Origin: Cloacimonetes bacterium UBA3541
GTDB taxonomy: Bacteria; Cloacimonadota; Cloacimonadia; Cloacimonadales; Cloacimonadaceae
Reading direction: 5' to 3'
DNA length: 37,482 nucleotides
Assembly: GCA_002376725.1 (NCBI GenBank)
Contig: DFOM01000005.1
Span: 1-37,482 of the forward strand
Position 1 is the first letter of the stretch; the number at the start of each line of letters is the position of its first letter. The position numbers were made by a program, and so were the translations under genes. Below the pieces are notes generated by a model. That model saw nothing but the letters and a program-made list of their open reading frames with translations. It was not told the origin of the DNA and searched no databases. This document shows positions 1 to 7,116 of the stretch, one piece after another.

Positions 1-1250
1 ATAAATAATAGCCCAATATCTTCATCAAAGATTTCATTTTTAATATTTGTAAGCTTATCATTTGCATTTTGAATTATATTAACTATACAATAATTATTAT
101 TATCAGCATATCTTTGGATAATGTTACTCGTCAATTTCGTTTCTTTTTCACCTTTATCAAAAATCCAGACTGTAGTACTTTCCAGTTTATCAACACTCTT
201 ATTAAATTCTGGATAGGAAATAGAATAAGAAAGTTTGGGTTCACTAAGACTTTCTTTATCTATAAATACTGATGATTCTTGTTCCTTAGGCTTTTCAAAA
301 ACGGGTAAATACTCATGTGCCAATAAAAGAAAATTATAATCAATACTTTTATTATACCAAAATCCAGTTGTTTTACAATTATATTGTCTTTTTATAATAA
401 GCTCTCTCAATTTAAAACCAGCCTTTAAATATACATCAATCAGTTTAAAACCCAGAGGTATAATATGTTTTTCCTTTCTTGTATCTCCTATAAGAATAGC
501 ACATTGTCTACCCGGTTTCAAAACTCTAAAGCTTTCCTGTGCTACTTTTAACATCTCTTTTAAGAAATCATCCATTTTTAAAAGTGATAAATCACAACTG
601 CTTGAATCCGTGTAATGGATAATATTGGCATAAGGCGGATGGGCGCATATTAAATCAATGGAATCATCAGGTAAAAAAGATAAATTTCTTGCATCTCCGG
701 CTAAAACTTGAGGTTCATAAATTCTAAAGGTGCTTTTGGGTTCAAATAATGTAAGTTGTTCCTCTTCAATTTTTACAGAAAAATCTAAATTTTTTCTCGC
801 TAATTCAATGGCTTTTTCATTAATGTCTAAAGCAATGCATCTGCGTCCTAAAAGCTTACATTCTACAGCAGTAGTTCCTGCTCCACAAAAATAATCTAAA
901 ACTATTTCATCTGGTTTAGAATATCTGAGGATTATATTTCTCGGTACATGGGGTGACCAATTGCCTCTATAGGCACTATTATGAGTTGCCCAATTTCCTC
1001 GTTGTTTAAAACTCCATACAGTAGTTTGTTCTTCCTTAAAATCATCGGGAGATAACTTAGCAATTCGTTTTGAGTGATTTAAATGACTTATATTTATTCC
1101 GCTGGATTGAGTGATTAACTTTTCAATATATTTATAAGTAACCCCATATTTCTTGCCTATTTCAAAATCAGAAATACCCTTAGCTTTATCTGCTAAAATA
1201 GATTCTTTAAGCTCTTTTTCTGACCTTAAGGATAATTTTTGAGTAGCCAT
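1..1250 (-). CDS. N4/N6-type DNA methyltransferase with N-terminal HTH (3' end beyond window)
   Basis: This is an open minus-strand frame from ATG 1248-1250 to the window edge, 416 codons without a stop; the C-terminus lies outside. Residues about 10-50 look like a helix-turn-helix (KGISDFEIGKKYGVTYKYIEK). The SAM-binding motif I is DYFCGAGTT (119-127), followed by LDINEKAIELARKN (141-154). The catalytic motif IV is HPPY (204-207), so the order is motif I then IV, with a target-recognition-like C-terminal half. Motif IV is normally D/N/S-PP-Y/F/W; His in the first position is unusual. It probably methylates adenine-N6 or cytosine-N4 in DNA; target and any partner nuclease are not visible. The SD is weak (GAAAG). 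It stands alone, opposite in direction to the next gene, and could be a solitary methylase or part of a restriction system to the left. Confidence 0.85.
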   Translation of the reverse strand, partial: MATQKLSLRSEKELKESILADKAKGISDFEIGKKYGVTYKYIEKLITQSSGINISHLNHSKRIAKLSPDDFKEEQTTVWSFKQRGNWATHNSAYRGNWSPHVPRNIILRYSKPDEIVLDYFCGAGTTAVECKLLGRRCIALDINEKAIELARKNLDFSVKIEEEQLTLFEPKSTFRIYEPQVLAGDARNLSFLPDDSIDLICAHPPYANIIHYTDSSSCDLSLLKMDDFLKEMLKVAQESFRVLKPGRQCAILIGDTRKEKHIIPLGFKLIDVYLKAGFKLRELIIKRQYNCKTTGFWYNKSIDYNFLLLAHEYLPVFEKPKEQESSVFIDKESLSEPKLSYSISYPEFNKSVDKLESTTVWIFDKGEKETKLTSNIIQRYADNNNYCIVNIIQNANDKLTNIKNEIFDEDIGLLF

Positions 1251-1872
1251 AATCTTTCAAGAATGTTTTATAAAATTCTATTTTTCCTCTTTATCTATCA
1301 TCTAAAAAATAATAAAAATCATTTTATATTTGTTTATAAGTAATCCCACAGGTATTTTGATACCATATATTTCTCTTACAATAAATGTCAAGTCTAATCA
1401 TCGCTCTTTTTGTAGTAATATCATCTTATTATAGACAAATTAAATAGATTGACATTTATATTAGAAGACTTACATAATTAAATATTTTTGGACATTATGA
1501 AAATCTTCATCTAAATTACCTTATTAAATTGATATATATACTAATTGTGTTTCTATCAATCAAATAACTATTACTATTTTCTGCCTTTTCATTGAAAGCT
1601 GATATTATACTTATGCTAAAGTTATGACCAATTTCGGACATAAGCTGGACATAAGTTGGACATAAGCTGGGCATAAGCTCATCATCAGTAGAATAGACTT
1701 TATTTATTTCTTTAAACTACATAAAATACAGGATTATTATATATTTTTTAGAATTATTAAAAGGTACTTCTACATTTCTCATTGGGTTCTTCCTTATTAT
1801 TTATAGATTTCCCTTGTCAAAAAAATATAAAGTCAAAAATGGATTTAATAAGCAATAAAAAATGGAGAGACG
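1251..1872. other. AT-rich intergenic region between divergent genes
   Basis: About 620 bases without a convincing gene on either strand. It lies between the divergent starts of the methyltransferase and the 1873 gene and so must hold both promoters, but I see no well-spaced -35/-10 pair. The only clear structure is the 11-bp tandem repeat at 1636-1679. The stretch is strongly AT-rich with frequent stops. Confidence 0.6.
1636..1679. repeat. 11-bp tandem repeat, four copies
   Basis: Four contiguous copies of GGACATAAGCT lie at 1636-1646, 1647-1657 (GGACATAAGTT), 1658-1668 and 1669-1679 (GGGCATAAGCT). Only single transitions separate the copies. The 11-bp period is close to one helical turn, so each copy presents the same DNA face. 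Function is unknown; a cooperative protein-binding site or simple slippage repeat are both possible. Confidence 0.85.
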
Positions 1873-2439
1873 GTGAGTTCAAGAACGAAGATATTGATAA
1901 TTTTAATGCTGTTTCTGGTTTGTGGAACTATGCTTTTTGGTGAAACTTATGGGGAAAGAACAGCAGCTAACCTTAAAGCGAAAGGATGGAATCCCTCACT
2001 AATAGTGATATTAATTTCGGCTTTGCCCATAGTTGAGTTACGAGGTTCTATTCCCGTGGCAATTGCCGTCTTAGGAATGCCCTGGCAACAAGCTGTTGCT
2101 TTATCTATTCTGGGCAATATGTTGCCTATTCCTTTTTTACTGCTTTTTTTAGAATGGGTGCTCAAGATGATTTCTCACTTTCCCTGGGGTAAGAAATTTT
2201 CCGACTGGATATACCATAGAACGCGTAAGAAAGGGAAAGTAGTAGAAAGATATGAAGCTATTGGTTTAACCATTTTTGTAGGTATACCACTTCCGATGAC
2301 CGGAGGATGGACAGGTTCTTTAGCCGCTAAAATATTTGGTATTCCCTTTGTCAAATCGTTATTATGCATATTTATTGGGGTATTACTAGCTGCTGTCATT
2401 GTAACTTCTCTCACTCTTTTAGGGACCACTATTTTTTAG
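1873..2439 (+). CDS. small multidrug-export-like membrane protein (COG2426 / PF06695 type)
   Basis: 188 residues starting at GTG 1873, with GGAGAG about 4 bases upstream; the upstream ATG at 1862 hits a stop after four codons, so GTG is the only reasonable start. The first 25 residues form a hydrophobic signal or membrane segment. The conserved core has SALPIVELRGSIPVAI (about 49-64), then a second hydrophobic stretch, a basic loop (YHRTRKKGKVVERYE), and VGIPLPMTGGWTGSLAAKIFGI. This pattern is typical of the family annotated as putative small multidrug export proteins, whose actual substrate is not established. The stop is two bases from the lpxB start, so the two genes are likely co-transcribed and possibly translationally coupled. 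Confidence 0.75.
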   Translation: MSSRTKILIILMLFLVCGTMLFGETYGERTAANLKAKGWNPSLIVILISALPIVELRGSIPVAIAVLGMPWQQAVALSILGNMLPIPFLLLFLEWVLKMISHFPWGKKFSDWIYHRTRKKGKVVERYEAIGLTIFVGIPLPMTGGWTGSLAAKIFGIPFVKSLLCIFIGVLLAAVIVTSLTLLGTTIF

Positions 2440-2441
2440 CT

Positions 2442-3599
2442 ATGAGTAAATTAACTAAAGATTCTTACACCATATTTTGGCTTGCTGGAGAAAATTCTGC
2501 TGATATTCATTCCAGCATTGTGATGAAAAGTCTCAATTCTGGCATCCCAGGTGTCCGGCATATAGGAATAGGTGGACCTCTTATGCAAGCAGAAGGTTTA
2601 TTACCACTTTTCCCTTTTGCTTCCTTTAATGTTATGGGATTTGTAGAAGTAGCTGGACATCTGGGTTTTTTCTGGAAGGTAGAACGTCAGTTAAAAAGAT
2701 TTTTTCAGGAAGAAAAGCCTGATCTTGCTATATTAGTTGATTATCCAGGATTCAATCTCAGGATAGCAAAAATGGCTGATGACCTGGGTATCCCTGTTTT
2801 ATACTATATATGTCCTCAGTTTTGGGCTTGGAAACATAAACGGGTCTATAAATTGAAAGAAAATGTTCGTCATATTGCCTGCATTTTACCTTTTGAACCA
2901 GAATTATTAGAAATGCACAATATATCAGCAACTTATGTGGGACATCCTATAGCTGAAGAGATAAAGTTTGAGCTGGATAGAGAGAGTTTTGCCCATTTCT
3001 ATGGAATCAATGCAAAAAAACAATGGTTAGGTTTTCTTCCTGGTAGTAGAGATAATGAAGTTAAAATGATGCTTCCCACCTTTCTGGAAGCAGCAAAAAT
3101 GTTGGATAGAAATAGATTTGAGATTTTGATATCTAAAGCTTCAACTGTTTCCCACTCACTTTTTATGAGTATTTGTGAAAGCTCTGGTTTATCCAGAATC
3201 CATATTATAGATGGCTATCGTTATGAGATGATGAAGTATGCAGATTATCTGGTTAGCACTTCGGGAACAGCAACTCTGGAAGCGGCATATATTGGCACTC
3301 CTTTAACTATTTGCTATAAAGCAGCTCCGCTTTCCTATCTCATTGGTCGTAAATTAGTGCGTATTAAAAGAATAGGCTTGCCCAATATTGTCTTAGACAA
3401 AGACCTTTTACCTGAATTAATCCAGAAAGATTGTAATTCTGTAAACATCGTTAGAACGATTTTAGAGACTCTGGATAATCCGGATAAAATAGCAGTTACC
3501 AAGAAAGAACTTTCCCAACTTAAGTTCCTACTTGGAGAACGAAAAACCAGTCTTGAAATGCTAAATCTGGTTAAGAAAATGTTAGAGACCTATGCCTGA
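2442..3599 (+). CDS. lpxB: lipid-A-disaccharide synthase
   Basis: 385 residues from ATG 2442, close to the usual size of LpxB; the open frame extends upstream into the previous gene, but residues there do not resemble the family. LpxB joins UDP-2,3-diacylglucosamine and lipid X to form the beta-1,6 lipid A disaccharide at the inner membrane. Visible landmarks are the N-terminal GENSAD (16-21, GEASGD in many homologues), DYPGFNLRIAK, YYICPQFWAWK, LPFEPE, YVGHPIAEE, FLPGSRDNEV and STSGTATLEAAYIGTP, the GT-B type nucleotide-sugar region. The SD is weak, consistent with coupling to the upstream gene (2-base gap). Its 3' end overlaps the DUF374 acyltransferase by 8 bases. Its presence indicates a lipopolysaccharide-type outer membrane. 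Confidence 0.95.
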   Translation: MSKLTKDSYTIFWLAGENSADIHSSIVMKSLNSGIPGVRHIGIGGPLMQAEGLLPLFPFASFNVMGFVEVAGHLGFFWKVERQLKRFFQEEKPDLAILVDYPGFNLRIAKMADDLGIPVLYYICPQFWAWKHKRVYKLKENVRHIACILPFEPELLEMHNISATYVGHPIAEEIKFELDRESFAHFYGINAKKQWLGFLPGSRDNEVKMMLPTFLEAAKMLDRNRFEILISKASTVSHSLFMSICESSGLSRIHIIDGYRYEMMKYADYLVSTSGTATLEAAYIGTPLTICYKAAPLSYLIGRKLVRIKRIGLPNIVLDKDLLPELIQKDCNSVNIVRTILETLDNPDKIAVTKKELSQLKFLLGERKTSLEMLNLVKKMLETYA

Positions 3600-4203
3600 A
3601 ATCCTGATGCCATTAGAAGCAATCCTTGGTGCTGAATTATTAAAACTTTTAAGAGCAACTTTAAGAATTACAGTTCAGAATCAACCCTCTGATGATTTTC
3701 GTTGTGTCTATGCTTTTCTGCACCGCAATCTTCTGCTTCTTACCTTGCATAGAATTAATTCTCAAATAGCGGTAATGGTTTCTTCTTCTAAAGATGGAGA
3801 ACTCATTGCTGGACCGCTTAAATACTTAGGTTATATTCCGATTAGGGGTTCTTCCACACGCCAGGGCTCTCAAGCATTAAAAGAAATGGTTCGTCTATCC
3901 AGAATTCATAGTTTAGCCATAACACCTGATGGACCTAAAGGACCTCTTGGTGTTATACATCCAGGTCTGTTTCAACTTGCTTATCTAGCCAAAATACCCC
4001 TGGTCCCTGTCTCAGTTAATGCTAGTAAAGAATGGTTAATTAATTCCTGGGACCGTTTCCGCATACCCAAACCTTTTTCAAGAGTGGCAGTTAACTATGG
4101 AAAACCTATCTGGGTTAATAATAAAGAAGATTTTCCTTTAGCTGAAAAACAACTTCGTGAAGCCTGGAAACAATTAGAATCCTCACTTTCTTTCGTAAAA
4201 TAA
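3592..4203 (+). CDS. DUF374 lysophospholipid-acyltransferase-like protein
   Basis: 203 residues. The DUF374 signature is visible: VSSSKDGE (63-70), then YLGYIPIRGSST and TPDGPKGP (111-118), followed by HPGLFQLAYLAKIPLVPVSVNAS. DUF374 proteins belong to the glycerolipid acyltransferase superfamily and often lie next to lipid A/Kdo genes; here the start overlaps lpxB by 8 bases, which supports a role in acylating lipid A or another envelope lipid. The exact acceptor is inferred, not shown. No signal peptide is apparent, and the N-terminus is amphipathic, as in membrane-associated acyltransferases. It is the last gene of this plus-strand group, ending at a strong hairpin. Confidence 0.8.
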   Translation: MPEILMPLEAILGAELLKLLRATLRITVQNQPSDDFRCVYAFLHRNLLLLTLHRINSQIAVMVSSSKDGELIAGPLKYLGYIPIRGSSTRQGSQALKEMVRLSRIHSLAITPDGPKGPLGVIHPGLFQLAYLAKIPLVPVSVNASKEWLINSWDRFRIPKPFSRVAVNYGKPIWVNNKEDFPLAEKQLREAWKQLESSLSFVK

Positions 4204-4204
4204 A

Positions 4205-4239
4205 AAAGCCGGAGCACATTTAGTTCCGGCTTTATTTTT
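4205..4239. terminator. bidirectional intrinsic terminator
   Basis: A perfect 9-bp stem, AAAGCCGGA (4205-4213) with TCCGGCTTT (4225-4233), encloses an 11-base loop and is followed by ATTTTTG on the plus strand. The 5' arm is preceded by A-residues, giving a U-tract for minus-strand transcripts too. It sits between the convergent DUF374 gene and the 4253 lipoprotein gene. Confidence 0.9.
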
Positions 4240-4252
4240 GTTCGTTAAAGGT

Positions 4253-4996
4253 TTATTTCATAATGAGATTGAGCATATGCTTTACATATTTAACCATTTC
4301 TTCCCGAGAACCGCGATCTCTTTTAATGTTACCATAATCCTCATAATCTGCTTGAGCAGAAGCTACTAAAACATCGTCCACATACTTATCATTCATCTGG
4401 CTAATCTCTAAGGTATAGATAGTGCCTATTCCATGATAATGAACTACATCAGCAGGATATTGATAAGAACGGTCTGAAGAGTCAATTTCTTCAGTAACTT
4501 CTTCATCCTCATCAGGATTCAAGGGATGTAAAGCATAAACAGAGGCATACTGATGCTCATTATCTTTCTCCAGAGTCCACTCTACATATGCAGTTTCTTC
4601 AGGATTATAATCTTCTGGGAAGTCGGCATCTGCATTATAGACAATAGTTTGATTGGTGTTGACCACCGTTTCACCATTAACTTCTAATTTGAAGTTGTAT
4701 TTTGCACCGGGATTTAAGTTTTTCTCTCCAATCCAGATATCTTGCCATTCTTCCAGGTCAACTTCATCACCACCGATTTCCAATTCCAGAGAAGTGGGCT
4801 CCACATAATCTTGAGGAGTACCAATCCACATAACGGTGATAAAATGAGAATGATCACTTTCTGGAGGATTGGCTGTCACAAACACTGACCACTTAGCGTT
4901 TTCTGGTTCAGTGGTATTTTCCGTTTCTTCACAGGCAGTTAAGAATAATCCAGCTGCCATTATTACAACGATGAGTAGAATAAAATATTTTCTCAT
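4253..4996 (-). CDS. lipoprotein of unknown function
   Basis: 247 residues from ATG 4994-4996 with a good SD (AAGGAG, about 7 bases upstream). An N-terminal hydrophobic segment ends in the lipobox LTAC with Cys22, so the protein should be lipidated and held at the envelope. The mature part is acidic (many D and E), rich in beta-type sequence, with a middle domain (EIGGDEVDLEEW..., KYNFKLEVNGE) and a C-terminal basic/hydrophobic helix. I do not recognise a family. It lies 29 bases after the other lipoprotein gene, so the pair is probably one operon with related roles. It ends at the bidirectional terminator. Confidence 0.8.
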   Translation of the reverse strand: MRKYFILLIVVIMAAGLFLTACEETENTTEPENAKWSVFVTANPPESDHSHFITVMWIGTPQDYVEPTSLELEIGGDEVDLEEWQDIWIGEKNLNPGAKYNFKLEVNGETVVNTNQTIVYNADADFPEDYNPEETAYVEWTLEKDNEHQYASVYALHPLNPDEDEEVTEEIDSSDRSYQYPADVVHYHGIGTIYTLEISQMNDKYVDDVLVASAQADYEDYGNIKRDRGSREEMVKYVKHMLNLIMK

Positions 4997-5025
4997 GATA
5001 ATCTCCTTATAATAAAAATTATTAG

Positions 5026-5865
5026 TTAAACCGCATTATCAAACTTAGCTTTAAGATTCTTAAATCTCGTAGATTGAGCAGCGGTCATACCTGACGCCGT
5101 CTGGAATCTCTTAGTCATAGCGTCAATTTTAACTTTTTGTTCGTTAAGTCTTCTAATCGCATTAGGGTCGTTTGGCTTAATAGACTTTTTCATAGAGATA
5201 TAACGGTCAATAGCAGCGCTATAAGTATCAAGTTCTTTATCCCAATCTTCCGAAGGTTGCACTGGAGTAGCAGTTGGAGAACTTGTAGTTGTGGTCTGAT
5301 CAGATTGAGGTTTTTGTGCTGGTTGAGTAGTAGAAGGTTTTGTAGCTGTTTCTTCTGGTGTTGCTTCGGCTACTAGTTCTGGTACAATACTTTCAATAAC
5401 AGTAGTAAGCTCAAAAGAAGTGGCTTCTTTCATAATGGTCTTAAGCTCATCTTTTGAAGCAAGTGTTTGACTGAAAGTAACAGCAAGTGTGTCGTTAATT
5501 ATACCATTCTTGAGAAACTCCATAATCTGTACTTCTGCACCACTATCTGGTTTAAATTGAAGCATCGCACCCGTAATAGAATTACCATCTTTATCCAGAA
5601 GATTCAAAGTCCATTGTCCAAGTGTTAATTCTTCGCTCTCCAAATCCCTATTCTGTAAAAGTTGCAGGTTAATAGTTAAGTTAATTTCGGTGTCCGATGA
5701 GGTTAGAGTATAAGTTCCATCGGCAACTTTAATTAAATCCTTGGCATCACCGATTACATCAACATTAGTAACGGTTAGCTCTTTCGTTTTGGGGACACTG
5801 CTGCAGGCAGTAAAGACAATTAATACTGCTACAGCAATAACGATTAATAATGATATTTTCTTCAT
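5026..5865 (-). CDS. lipoprotein of unknown function with Thr/Pro-rich linker
   Basis: 279 residues from ATG 5863-5865, chosen over an in-frame ATG 33 bases upstream because AAGGAG precedes it and the signal peptide then starts properly (MKKISLL). The lipobox is FTAC with Cys21. The mature protein has an N-terminal beta-rich domain (about 22-170; TNVDVIGDAKDLIKVADGTYTL), a low-complexity Thr/Pro/Gln linker (about 175-215), and a C-terminal helical part (about 220-279) rich in Lys/Arg. No family recognised. The order anchor, sandwich, flexible linker, helical basic tail would suit an outer-membrane lipoprotein that reaches the cell wall, but that is speculation. A 24-codon ORF ends on its start codon (see 5862-5936). 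Confidence 0.8.
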   Translation of the reverse strand: MKKISLLIVIAVAVLIVFTACSSVPKTKELTVTNVDVIGDAKDLIKVADGTYTLTSSDTEINLTINLQLLQNRDLESEELTLGQWTLNLLDKDGNSITGAMLQFKPDSGAEVQIMEFLKNGIINDTLAVTFSQTLASKDELKTIMKEATSFELTTVIESIVPELVAEATPEETATKPSTTQPAQKPQSDQTTTTSSPTATPVQPSEDWDKELDTYSAAIDRYISMKKSIKPNDPNAIRRLNEQKVKIDAMTKRFQTASGMTAAQSTRFKNLKAKFDNAV

Positions 5866-5936
5866 TTTTCTCTCCTTACATTTTGTAGTTTTATACACAT
5901 TTTTTGCTTGGATTCTTTTAGAAACTTTGTTATCAT
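5862..5936 (-). CDS. candidate 24-residue leader peptide, overlapping the downstream start
   Basis: This short ORF begins at ATG 5934-5936, with a strong SD (AAAGGAG, 7-base spacer), and stops at TGA 5862-5864, which overlaps the ATG of the lipoprotein gene (ATGA). The 24-residue product is basic (about eight Lys/Arg), starts MITKFLKESK and has one Cys. Start, SD and 4-base overlap are the hallmarks of translational coupling. It has no signal peptide and no recognisable family. It might be a leader that opens the lipoprotein SD, a small protein in its own right, or chance; the combination of strong SD and exact overlap makes chance less likely. Confidence 0.45.
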   Translation of the reverse strand: MITKFLKESKQKMCIKLQNVRREK

Positions 5937-5952
5937 TTCTTATCTCCTTTAT

Positions 5953-5967
5953 TAGTTAATTTAACTA
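5953..5967. promoter_or_regulatory. short palindrome upstream of the leader ORF
   Basis: TAGTTAA (5953-5959), one base, then TTAACTA (5961-5967) form a perfect 7-bp inverted repeat, just upstream of the leader ORF's SD. It could be an operator half-site pair or a small mRNA hairpin that influences leader translation. Confidence 0.3.
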
Positions 5968-6004
5968 GCTAAGATTTCTAAGCAAATCCTAATTTGAGCT
6001 AGCT

Positions 6005-6028
6005 ATTATATCTTTTAAAAACTGTCAA
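6005..6028 (-). promoter_or_regulatory. promoter-like hexamers with short spacing
   Basis: On the minus strand a perfect TTGACA (6023-6028) is followed after only 12 bases by a perfect TATAAT (6005-6010), ahead of the leader ORF and lipoprotein genes. A 12-base spacer is too short for ordinary sigma-70 use; the TATAAT may work alone or with an activator. Position is right for the lipoprotein operon. Confidence 0.35.
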
Positions 6029-6040
6029 TCTTTTTCTATT

Positions 6041-6991
6041 TTACTCACTAAGATCCAGATTGCGAGAACGGAATCCATATCCCATAACATCGTAGACATC
6101 GGTTACAATCATAAAGGCGTCTGGGTCTGTATCTTTCACGATATCGGTTAACTGACCAACCTGACGGCGATTTAATACACAAAACAGAATATCAATATCT
6201 TTATTCGTATATCCGCTTCTGGCTTTCAAGAAGGTAACACCTCTATCCAGTTCTTCAAAAATTTCTTGTTTTATTTCTTCTACTTTAGGAGATATTACAT
6301 ATACCCCTTTAATATAGGGCAAACCTTCTGAGGTTAAATCCGTTACTTTAGTAGTGATAAAGAGGTTAATATATCCCCAGATAAGAATCCTGGGGTCTTT
6401 AAACATTATGGCAACAAATAGTATGATGCCACTTTCTACCAGATAATATCCTGTTCCAATAGAAAGACCAGCTTTTTGCTTAATTAATGCCACGGGAATA
6501 TCTGTTCCACCTGTAGAACCACGGAATCTAAATATTAAACCTAAACCTAAGCCCAACAAAACTGAACCGGTTATGGCTGAAAGAATCAAGTCTTCAGGAG
6601 GCAAATAAGCATAAATAACTCTATTATGATAAAAATAGGTATGTTGAGATAGATCTATCCATCCCATTCTTGCTAGATTCTGTAAACTTACTAGATCGGT
6701 TAAAAAAGAAGAAGCCAGCATTCCATAGATAGACTTTGTTCCAAAAGCTTTCCCAATGAAGATAAAACTTATGATAAATAACGGCACATTTAGTATAATC
6801 ATAGACAATCCATAGGGAATCTTGAAATAATAATTTATAATTTGAGCAATTCCGGCAACTCCACCTGGTGACATTTTATAAGGCATTAGAAACCAGGCAT
6901 ATCCAACGGCAACTAAAAGTGAGCCGAAAGTTATTCCTATCAGATTCTTTGTTTCTCGCACTATATACTGTTTTTTACTAAGTTTTTTCAT
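6041..6991 (-). CDS. YitT family membrane protein (YitT + DUF2179)
   Basis: 316 residues with an AAGAGG SD upstream. The N-terminal two thirds (about 15-210) are hydrophobic with about five or six membrane segments and the YitT landmarks (FLMPYKMSPGGVAGIAQII, GSTGGTDIPVALI). The C-terminal about 90 residues form the soluble DUF2179 domain (GVYVISPKVEEIKQEI ... RGVTFLKARSGYT ... DPDAFMIVTDVYDVMGYGF). The family is widespread, located in the inner membrane, and its transported or sensed substrate is unknown. It is the first gene of the minus-strand group, 175 bases before the lipoprotein pair, and is divergent from the kinase gene at 7117 with 125 bases between. Confidence 0.85.
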   Translation of the reverse strand: MKKLSKKQYIVRETKNLIGITFGSLLVAVGYAWFLMPYKMSPGGVAGIAQIINYYFKIPYGLSMIILNVPLFIISFIFIGKAFGTKSIYGMLASSFLTDLVSLQNLARMGWIDLSQHTYFYHNRVIYAYLPPEDLILSAITGSVLLGLGLGLIFRFRGSTGGTDIPVALIKQKAGLSIGTGYYLVESGIILFVAIMFKDPRILIWGYINLFITTKVTDLTSEGLPYIKGVYVISPKVEEIKQEIFEELDRGVTFLKARSGYTNKDIDILFCVLNRRQVGQLTDIVKDTDPDAFMIVTDVYDVMGYGFRSRNLDLSE

Positions 6992-7116
6992 TTTTAATAC
7001 CTCTTAAATTCTTGACTAAATACACCTTTTTTTATTATATGAAATAATCTTATGCTCTATTCAGATATAATATCCTATAAATCTGCATAGGCTAAAAAAG
7101 AAAAAGGAAAATTACA

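Noticed and set aside
69..272. Plus-strand ORF of 67 codons at the left end
   Set aside because: It lies antisense inside the methyltransferase frame, which has clear motifs; its own sequence is low-complexity with no SD.
2364..2441. N-terminal extension of lpxB
   Set aside because: The extra 26 residues overlap the preceding gene in another frame and do not look like LpxB; ATG 2442 aligns with the family start.
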